From an uncultured Muribaculaceae bacterium (GTDB lineage: Bacteria; Bacteroidota; Bacteroidia; Bacteroidales; Muribaculaceae): a DNA stretch of 33,758 nucleotides. The stretch is from NCBI GenBank assembly GCA_910586595.1, contig CAJUJB010000030.1, positions 1 to 33,758 on the forward strand. The letters are read 5' to 3'. The position numbers and the translations under genes were made by a program. The notes beneath the pieces are model-generated. The model saw only the letters and a program-made list of their open reading frames with translations, ran no database searches and had not been told where the DNA came from. Numbering within the stretch: the first letter of the stretch is position 1; each line of letters begins with the position of its first letter. Below, piece by piece: positions 23,778 to 30,399 of this stretch.

Positions 23778-23947
23778 AGCAAATAAATTGTTTTTACTAC
23801 ATTTTGTCCATAAAATTATTGCGATAAATGTCGAAGTCCTAAATTGTACGGGCAACGGTTGCCGTTCTGTATAGTAACTGGGGCTTTTTCCGGCAGCTTG
23901 GAAAACGTAAAGTCCGGAACGGACAATTATGTGAGATGGAATAGGTC
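23778..23947. other. Non-coding stretch with several small hairpins
   Basis: No gene is seen. The stretch holds three short inverted repeats: GGCAACGGTTGCC (23851-23863), GTCCG-GAA-CGGAC (23912-23924) and GGAATAG-GT-CTATTCC (23938-23953). The last runs into the large palindrome that starts at 23948. None is followed by a U-run, so they are not obvious terminators. Confidence 0.4.
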
Positions 23948-23987
23948 TATTCCAAATAAATGACATAAATGTCATTTATTTGGAATG
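23948..23987. repeat. Palindrome copy 1 upstream of the DUF4143 ATPase promoter
   Basis: Positions 23949-23966 and 23969-23986 are perfect 18-nt reverse complements around a central AA. The outer half-site is ATTCCAAAT and the inner one ATGACAT. It ends 4 nt before the -33 TTTG of the ATPase promoter. It matches copy 2 (24023-24062) at 31 of 40 positions. It could be an operator, or a cruciform or recombination site. Confidence 0.85.
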
Positions 23988-23990
23988 AGA

Positions 23991-24022
23991 TTTGGGCCAT
24001 AAAAATATTATCATTAATTTTG
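23991..24022 (+). promoter_or_regulatory. Promoter of the DUF4143 ATPase gene
   Basis: TTTG (23991-23994), 20 nt, then TAATTTTG (24015-24022) is a full match to the Bacteroidetes consensus. Transcription should begin near 24027-24030, inside palindrome copy 2. This rules out the upstream in-frame ATG at 23992 as the start. Confidence 0.8.
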
Positions 24023-24062
24023 TATTCCCAAAATATGACATAAATGCCTACTTTTTGGAATA
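24023..24062. repeat. Palindrome copy 2, over the ATPase transcription start
   Basis: It starts at the base after the -7 element and ends 4 nt before the ATPase ATG. It shares TATTCC, the central 12-mer ATGACATAAATG and TTTGGAAT with copy 1, but the inner arms have diverged, so it is an imperfect palindrome. Start-to-start distance to copy 1 is 75 bp, about seven helical turns. Confidence 0.75.
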
Positions 24063-24066
24063 CATT

Positions 24067-25320
24067 ATGGTTATAAAACGAGATTACTACCTGAATCAGC
24101 TGATTGACAGTAAGCATAATGGGCTGATAAAAATAATTACAGGACTACGACGTTCAGGTAAGTCATATCTTCTGTTCAAATTATTTGCTTCATACTTGAA
24201 AGAGCAAGGGGTAGAAGACGACCACATAATTAAAGTTGATCTGGAAGATAGACGAAATATCGCCTTGCGGAATCCGGATGCCTTGCTTGACCATATAGAT
24301 TCCCTGATGAAGGACAGTGATATGTATTACATCCTTCTTGATGAAGTTCAGCATGTTCCAGAGTTTGAAGATGTACTGAACAGTTATCTGAAGATTGACA
24401 ATGCTGATGTCTATGTCACCGGAAGCAATTCCAGATTTTTGTCTTCTGATATTATCACTGAATTTAGAGGTAGAGGTGACCAGATACATGTATATCCCCT
24501 TTCTTTTGCTGAATTTATGTCAGTTGATGAGCGGCATCCCCTCGAAGCATGGCCAGACTATTATACATATGGAGGGCTTCCGCACGTCATAACATTGGAA
24601 ACGCCAAAGAAAAAAGAGAATTATTTGAAGCAGCTGTATGCCACAGTTTATGTCAATGACATAGTGGAAAGATACAACATCAGGGGTGAGGCTGAGCTGA
24701 AAGAGCTGGTACATGTAATTGCATCATCCATTGGTTCGCCTACGAATCCCAATAAATTGGCTAATACATTCAAAAGTCTAAAGAATGTCTCTTTGACAAA
24801 CAAGACGATAGATAACTATCTTGGCTATATGTCGGATTCATTCCTCATAGAGAAGGCAATTCGATATGACATTAAGGGCAAGAAGTATATCAACACGCTT
24901 GCTAAGTATTATTTTTCCGATGTTGGTGTTCGCAATTCCATTCTTGATTTCAGACAGCAAGAGGAAAACCATATTATGGAAAATGTCATCTATAATGAAC
25001 TAAGAATACGTGGTTTCCAAGTTGATGTGGGTGTTGTGGAACATCGAACCACAGATAAGGATGGCAAAACGATACGGAAGCAATATGAGGTTGACTTTGT
25101 GGCGAACCAAGGTAGCCAGCGTTACTATATCCAGTCTGCGTTTATGATGCCGACTGATGCAAAGGAACGTCAAGAATCGGCCTCCCTATTAAACATTGAT
25201 GATTCTTTCAAAAAAATCATCATCGTCAAAGACCACATCAAACCTAAACGCAACGAAGAAGGAATTGTGACTATTGGGCTAATAGATTTTTTGTTGAAAC
25301 CGAATATGTTGAACTGGTAA
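24067..25320 (+). CDS. AAA_14/DUF4143-type ATP-binding protein with winged-helix and nuclease-like C-terminal domain
   Basis: From the ATG at 24067 the product has 417 residues. The Walker A motif is GLRRSGKS (26-33), Walker B YYILLDEVQ (with D92, E93), sensor-1 VYVTGSNS, and the Arg-rich EFRGRGDQ lies near 132-139, followed by PLSFAEF. Residues about 208-250 (PNKLANTFKSLKNVSLTNKT, then YLGYMSDSFLIEKA) look like a winged helix, and KYYFSDVGVRNS follows. The C-terminal part (ENVIYNELRIRGFQVD, EVDFVA, YYIQSAF) has the DUF4143/PD-(D/E)XK-like pattern, but the usual catalytic Lys position appears to be Gln. These ATPases are abundant in gut Bacteroidales and of unknown function. The gene is monocistronic, AT-rich compared with its neighbours, and its promoter is bracketed by two related palindromes, so it may bind them itself (inference). 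Confidence 0.9.
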   Translation: MVIKRDYYLNQLIDSKHNGLIKIITGLRRSGKSYLLFKLFASYLKEQGVEDDHIIKVDLEDRRNIALRNPDALLDHIDSLMKDSDMYYILLDEVQHVPEFEDVLNSYLKIDNADVYVTGSNSRFLSSDIITEFRGRGDQIHVYPLSFAEFMSVDERHPLEAWPDYYTYGGLPHVITLETPKKKENYLKQLYATVYVNDIVERYNIRGEAELKELVHVIASSIGSPTNPNKLANTFKSLKNVSLTNKTIDNYLGYMSDSFLIEKAIRYDIKGKKYINTLAKYYFSDVGVRNSILDFRQQEENHIMENVIYNELRIRGFQVDVGVVEHRTTDKDGKTIRKQYEVDFVANQGSQRYYIQSAFMMPTDAKERQESASLLNIDDSFKKIIIVKDHIKPKRNEEGIVTIGLIDFLLKPNMLNW

Positions 25321-25634
25321 CTTTACACATCCGCATTTTCCAATTTGGAATTTTTAGCCTTGATTACGAATGGGAAAATATAGCAATGCCGGTTCAAAAG
25401 ATGTCTGGAAATGAAGGTTATTGTCCAATCCTCTTGCAAGGGGATTGATTATCAACGTACTGCAAAAGAAGTGTGCCGTCATCTGTGCGTGGAAAGAATG
25501 CGAAGACTAATGGTATAGACATTGTTATGCGCCTATGTTCCCTGTACGGATGGCCGATAACTGCATTTTTTTCTGAAACATACCCGAGAGGACGCAGTTA
25601 TAGGCCGATTAAGTCGAAAATTCTTTAGAAAATT
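25321..25634. other. Non-coding stretch between the ATPase and the GH51-GH43 gene
   Basis: No convincing gene is seen; the longest plus-strand candidate I looked at is a 35-codon frame at 25411-25518 with no family resemblance. The stretch contains TTCCAATTTGGAA at 25338-25350, followed by TTTTT, which is a possible weak terminator for the ATPase gene and resembles the outer half-sites of the upstream palindromes. It also contains a long inverted repeat: GGCCGATAACTGC (25552-25564) pairs with GCAGTTATAGGCC (25594-25606) at 12 of 13 positions with a 29-nt spacer. Confidence 0.5.
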
Positions 25635-25664
25635 TTTGTAAAAGTTGAAAAATCAGTAATTTTG
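25635..25664 (+). promoter_or_regulatory. Promoter of the GH51-GH43 gene
   Basis: TTTG (25635-25638), 18 nt, then TAATTTTG (25657-25664). The leader to the ATG at 25706 is about 35 nt. The spacing is slightly shorter than the usual 19-21 nt. Confidence 0.65.
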
Positions 25665-25705
25665 CAGAATCTTAGACCTTATATCCATTAACCAAAAATT
25701 CAACC

Positions 25706-28700
25706 ATGCGAAACATTCCACAGATGCTTGTGCTCGGCCTTATGGCTCTGGCTCCGCTGAGTCATGCCGAAACCACGGTGCAGATTGACGCCGGCAAGCG
25801 GGGCGCTTCGATAGGAGACGTCCATTACGGGATATTTTTTGAAGAAATAAATCATGCAGGCGATGGAGGCCTTTATGCCGAGCTTGTACGCAACCGTTCT
25901 TTTGAGGACAGCGACACTGATCCGGAATACTGGACGGCAGTCGGAGGCGCTAAGCTGGCTCTGACCTCGGCCGATCTGCTTGAAGGCAATGCCCACGCTC
26001 TTGAGGTAAGTTTCTCTGGGGCTGGCGATGGCTTCGCCAATCCGGGGTATTGGGGTATCGACGCCGTAGATGGCCGTGAGTATGCCCTGTCGTTCTATGT
26101 GCGCGGCAACTGGAGCGGAACTCTTACGGCAGCTCTTGTGAGTGCCGATGGACGCTTGCTCGGAACGACCGACATCGCAGTCAAGTCGACGGCAAAATGG
26201 CAGAAGGTGACGGCCTCGATTACCGCCACCGGTGCAGCTGCCGATGCATCGCTGAGGATCACGGCGTCCAAGGCCGGAACACTCGCCTTCGATTGCGTCA
26301 GCCTGTTCCCTCCCACTTATAAAAACCGGCCGAACGGCTGCCGTATCGACCTTGCTGAGAAGCTCGAGGCGATGAAGCCTGGCTTCATGCGTTTCCCCGG
26401 CGGATGCTTCGTGGAGGGTACTGAGTCGGCAACCGGTCATAATCGCTTTGAGTGGAAAAAGACTGTCGGCCCTATCGAGAACCGACCTGGTCACTGGAAT
26501 GTGAACTGGGGCTACCGCGTGACCGACGGCCTCGGATTCCATGAGATGCTTCAGCTCGCCGAAGATCTGGGTGCCGAACCACTCTATGTGGTCAATATAG
26601 GCATGGGTCACGGCTGGACCGAAAATTATCTTGCCATTGATGACTACATTCAGGAGGCGCTCGACGCAATCGAATATTGCAATGGCCCTGCCGACAGCGG
26701 CTGGGGTGCCGTCCGCGCTGCAAACGGACATCCTGAGCCATTCAATCTGCGTCTGCTTGAGATTGGCAATGAGAATTACCAGGCCGATGCCTCGCAACAG
26801 AGCGACCACTATGCCGAGCGGTACAAGCAGTTCTACGACGCCATAAAGGCCCGTTATCCCGAAATTACACTCATCGGTAATGTGGAAGCCTGGGGCACCG
26901 ATAATCCTTCATGGCGCAATTCTTACCCCTGCGAGGTGGTCGACGAGCACTATTATCGCACACCGGCTTGGTTTGAAAACCAGTATGCGAAGTATGACAA
27001 CTACGACCGCTCGAAGCCTCGTGTATATGTCGGTGAATATGCCGTTACTGACGGCTATGGCACCAACGGACATCTTACTGCGGCTCTGGGTGAGGCTGTA
27101 TACATGTTAGGCATGGAGAATAATGCCGATGTGTGCGTGATGAACAGCTACGCGCCCATCTTCGTCAACGAGAACGACAAGCGCTGGCTGCCCGATATGA
27201 TCCGCTTCGACAGCCATAATTCATACGGCACTCCGTCGTACCATGTGCAGCAACTCATGGCCACACTCCATGGCAAGCAAAATGTGAAGTGGACCGAGAC
27301 AGGAAATACTGTAAGCACCGGCCACGGCATTGGTCTGAGTACCTGGAGCACATGCGCGACCTATGACAATGTAAAGGTATCAGCGGCTGACGGAACCGTA
27401 TTGTTCTCCGACGACTTCTCCAACTCCCGCGGATGGACATCGGCCGGAGGCAGCTGGAGTGTCGACGGTGGTGTACTCTCCCAGACCGATGCGTCGATGC
27501 AAGGCAAGCTGTATGTGTCCGATTTCCAGACCCCCGACAGCTATGTGCTCGAGGTCGATGCAACTAAAAAATCAGGCTCGGAAGCCTTCCTTGTAGCCTT
27601 CAATTATGGCGATGCCTCTAATTACTGCTGGTGGAATATCGGTGGCTGGAGCAACTCACGTCATGCCATAGAGGTGTGCTCGGGTGGCGCCAAAACGGAA
27701 TACGGAGGCGTCTCCGGCTCTATCGAGACGGGCCGCACATATCATCTCCGCATCGAGGTCAACGGCCCCGCAGTGAAATGCTATATCGACGGTGAACTTA
27801 TCCATGATGTGACCCTGCCTGGCAAGCGCAAGGCATATTATGCAGCTTCGGTCGATGATGCCGAGGGCATGCTCTATATCAAGGCCGTAAACACCGAGGC
27901 CGAGCCCCAGCAGGTACGGTTCGGAATTTCGAACGCCTCGTTCGACGGACTTGTAGATGTCACCGTGCTTACCTCGGCTGCCGGTACAGATGAGAATGAT
28001 ACAGACACACCCGACCGTGTTGTGCCGTCGTCCGGAACCCTCGACAATATTGATGCAGCTTCGGCCACCTACACCGTACCGGCATATTCTCTGAGCATAA
28101 TCCGCATCCGTCTGAGTGATGTGCAGCTCGGATCGGCAGGCTCTACACCATCGGAAGATGAGGAAGCCGACCTGCTTGAGGCCCTTAAACCACTTAAGCT
28201 GAAACTCGCCAATCTTCATGCATCTGCCGAGTTGCCCGCCGGCACCACCACCGGGGCTGCCGTTAAGTGGTCGTTTGTTCCCGCGCAGGGAGGTCTCACC
28301 CTCACCGAAGGGCGCTGGAGCTCGCAGCTCACTGTGCCCTCGCCGCTCACCAACACTTCGGCTATGAATGCCGGAACTCTTACGGCCAATGTCACTTATC
28401 CTTCCGGGGCTGTGGCATCGTACGACTTCCCCGTAACGCTGGCCGCCACAGACGGCATGTACGGTTACCTGTACTGCTATATGAAGAGCTCGAAAGAAAT
28501 AACCAACTTCGCTCTTGGCTCAAAAGAAGAAGGCGCTAAAGTCTTCCATGAACTGCTCGGAGGAGAGGAGGTTTTCGACACCAAGGCTCTCGCCGAGATC
28601 GAGCACGGAACCCGTGACGCATACATCGGTCGTGGCGAACGTGCTGATGAGTACTTCATCACAACCACCGACATGTGCAATGCCACCTCAAACGTATGGA

Positions 28701-30280
28701 ATAACTATGGCCTTAACATGCTTCGATCATCCGATCTGATCCATTGGGAAGGCACAACTTTCGACTTCCGCAAGGGTAAGACCATATTCTCCGATCCAAC
28801 CGCCACAACTGACGCTTACCGGACTGATGCCGAGTATGCCAAGATACGGCGTGTGTGGGCTCCACAATGGATATGGGATCCGACAGCCGACGGCGGCAAG
28901 GGCGCATATCTGGTCTATTATTCGCTGCTCAGCTCCAATAGTGGCGACGATCACGACCGCATATTCTACTCATATGCCGACAAGGACTTCAAGACGCTCA
29001 CACAGCCCCGTATATTCTACGATCCCGGCTACTCTGTGATCGACGCTGACATCGTATATAATCCTTACGACGGTCTCTATCACATGTGTATCAAGCACGA
29101 GACTGCCACCGGCACCAACCGCGGTGTATATATCCTTACATCCGACCGTCTTGTCGGTGGGGAATGGACTGAATACCTCCACGTCACCAACGAAGGCAGC
29201 GAGCTCACTGAGGGTGCCACCCTCATGCGCCGTATCGACGAGGATGTTTACAACCTCTACTACATGCGCTATACCGGAGGCAATGCATATAAGGTGTGCG
29301 AGCTCGATCATCTCTGCGATAATTTCGGGGCTGCTACGGCTGTAGGAGGCACCGGTTCATTCCAGCATGGCTCAGTGATGTCCGTGACCGAAGAAGAATA
29401 TACCGTGCTTCAGTCGTGGAGCGATCTTCTCCAGCTTATCGCCGATGCCGAGGCAACCTCAACCCATGCCTACGACGATGCTCTTGCCAACGCGCGCCAG
29501 GCTTTGAACTACCGCACCGTATCGACACTTGCCGAGAAACTTCCCGAGGCCGTGCAGATGCTTAAGGCTGCCAAGGAAGACTATGTTAAAGAACTGATTT
29601 CGCCCGATGGTGTGTCAGACCTCACCTCACTGCTGAGCAACCCAGCCTTTACGTCAGGGGGCGCCGGTTGGAACGGAACATCCTTCACCGCTGCATCTGC
29701 AGGTGTGGCCGAGCATTGGAACAAGACTTTCGATACATGGCAGGAACTCGAATACATGCCGGCCGGATACTATGTACTTTCATGCTCGGGCTTCTACCGC
29801 TATGGTGGTCGTGAGGGCTATGCCGAACATGTGGCCGGAACAGAGAAGATCCTTGCTAACTTGTATATCAACAATGCCGAGACTCCGTTCACCTCGCTGT
29901 TCGACGACGCGACTCCTTACACCAATTCCCCATATACCTTCCCCGATAATGTAAGTCAGGCCAACTCGGCTTTCAACACCGACCGCCAGTATGCCGACAA
30001 CTATGTCGCTTACCATCTCGAACAGACCGGAACCTTACGTGTAGGTATACGTAAATCCGAGGCCAAGGGCAGCGACTGGACCTGCTTCGATAATTTCCAT
30101 CTATACTACAGCAACGACGCTACGGGAGTTGAGCCCGTTGCGGTAGAGCAGGGTGCCAATGTAGATGTCTATACCACCACGGGCATACTTCTGCGCAAGA
30201 ATGTTCCGGTTGCCGACGCAACCGCCGGACTTGCCCCGGGCTTCTATATCGTAGGAGGCCGTAAGGTTTCTGTACGCTAA
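25706..30280 (+). CDS. Giant secreted GH51-GH43 fusion enzyme (alpha-L-arabinofuranosidase type) with T9SS tail
   Basis: The product has 1524 residues and a signal peptide ending near ALAPLSHAE. Domain order: a CBM-like beta-sandwich (about 60-200); a GH51 barrel with FMRFPGGCFVEG (227-238), acid/base E356 in IGNENYQ and nucleophile E444 in YVGEYAVTD; a LamG/DUF1080-like module (about 566-720); the end of the GH51 beta-domain (PAYSLSIIRI); an Ig-like linker (about 810-910); and a GH43 propeller (about 918-1240). The GH43 triad reads D971 in GTRDAYIG, D1113 or D1115 in VIDADIV and E1169 in LTEGATL. A helical spacer, a jelly-roll domain (about 1300-1475) and a T9SS tail (VYTTTGILLRKN, GFYIVGGRKVSVR) follow. 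Both active sites look intact, so it may attack two linkages in arabinan or arabinoxylan at the surface. It is monocistronic. Confidence 0.92.
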   Translation: MRNIPQMLVLGLMALAPLSHAETTVQIDAGKRGASIGDVHYGIFFEEINHAGDGGLYAELVRNRSFEDSDTDPEYWTAVGGAKLALTSADLLEGNAHALEVSFSGAGDGFANPGYWGIDAVDGREYALSFYVRGNWSGTLTAALVSADGRLLGTTDIAVKSTAKWQKVTASITATGAAADASLRITASKAGTLAFDCVSLFPPTYKNRPNGCRIDLAEKLEAMKPGFMRFPGGCFVEGTESATGHNRFEWKKTVGPIENRPGHWNVNWGYRVTDGLGFHEMLQLAEDLGAEPLYVVNIGMGHGWTENYLAIDDYIQEALDAIEYCNGPADSGWGAVRAANGHPEPFNLRLLEIGNENYQADASQQSDHYAERYKQFYDAIKARYPEITLIGNVEAWGTDNPSWRNSYPCEVVDEHYYRTPAWFENQYAKYDNYDRSKPRVYVGEYAVTDGYGTNGHLTAALGEAVYMLGMENNADVCVMNSYAPIFVNENDKRWLPDMIRFDSHNSYGTPSYHVQQLMATLHGKQNVKWTETGNTVSTGHGIGLSTWSTCATYDNVKVSAADGTVLFSDDFSNSRGWTSAGGSWSVDGGVLSQTDASMQGKLYVSDFQTPDSYVLEVDATKKSGSEAFLVAFNYGDASNYCWWNIGGWSNSRHAIEVCSGGAKTEYGGVSGSIETGRTYHLRIEVNGPAVKCYIDGELIHDVTLPGKRKAYYAASVDDAEGMLYIKAVNTEAEPQQVRFGISNASFDGLVDVTVLTSAAGTDENDTDTPDRVVPSSGTLDNIDAASATYTVPAYSLSIIRIRLSDVQLGSAGSTPSEDEEADLLEALKPLKLKLANLHASAELPAGTTTGAAVKWSFVPAQGGLTLTEGRWSSQLTVPSPLTNTSAMNAGTLTANVTYPSGAVASYDFPVTLAATDGMYGYLYCYMKSSKEITNFALGSKEEGAKVFHELLGGEEVFDTKALAEIEHGTRDAYIGRGERADEYFITTTDMCNATSNVWNNYGLNMLRSSDLIHWEGTTFDFRKGKTIFSDPTATTDAYRTDAEYAKIRRVWAPQWIWDPTADGGKGAYLVYYSLLSSNSGDDHDRIFYSYADKDFKTLTQPRIFYDPGYSVIDADIVYNPYDGLYHMCIKHETATGTNRGVYILTSDRLVGGEWTEYLHVTNEGSELTEGATLMRRIDEDVYNLYYMRYTGGNAYKVCELDHLCDNFGAATAVGGTGSFQHGSVMSVTEEEYTVLQSWSDLLQLIADAEATSTHAYDDALANARQALNYRTVSTLAEKLPEAVQMLKAAKEDYVKELISPDGVSDLTSLLSNPAFTSGGAGWNGTSFTAASAGVAEHWNKTFDTWQELEYMPAGYYVLSCSGFYRYGGREGYAEHVAGTEKILANLYINNAETPFTSLFDDATPYTNSPYTFPDNVSQANSAFNTDRQYADNYVAYHLEQTGTLRVGIRKSEAKGSDWTCFDNFHLYYSNDATGVEPVAVEQGANVDVYTTTGILLRKNVPVADATAGLAPGFYIVGGRKVSVR

Positions 30281-30301
30281 ACTTCCTTTGCTTACATAGT
30301 C

Positions 30302-30337
30302 AGCCCTTCTGGAGTCCTTGGCTTCAGGAGGGCTTTT
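30302..30337 (+). terminator. Terminator of the GH51-GH43 gene
   Basis: AGCCCTTCTGGAG (30302-30314) pairs with CTTCAGGAGGGCT (30322-30334) at 11 of 13 positions around a 7-nt loop and is followed by TTTT. It begins 21 nt after the stop codon. Confidence 0.75.
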
Positions 30338-30362
30338 ACTATAGAAATAGATGGTAAATTGA

Positions 30363-30394
30363 TTTGTGGAGTTGAGGCTTTTGACCTAACTTTG
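30363..30394 (+). promoter_or_regulatory. Promoter of the TonB receptor/DUF4249 operon
   Basis: TTTG (30363-30366), 20 nt, then TAACTTTG (30387-30394) matches the consensus fully. The ATG begins at 30400, only 5 nt after the element, so the mRNA is predicted to be leaderless or nearly so. Confidence 0.75.
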
Positions 30395-30399
30395 CACAC

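Noticed and set aside
23938..24062. CRISPR-like or tandem repeat array
   Set aside because: There are only two degenerate palindromes with one promoter between them; no regular spacers and no cas genes are present.
25411..25518. 35-codon frame in the gap before the GH51-GH43 gene
   Set aside because: Too short, no recognisable relatives, no promoter, and it lies in a region that looks non-coding.
25700..26809. Long open frame on the minus strand (about 369 codons) opposite the GH51 part of the fusion gene
   Set aside because: It lies wholly within a strongly supported enzyme gene, shows no family resemblance, and is explained by the codon composition of the plus strand.
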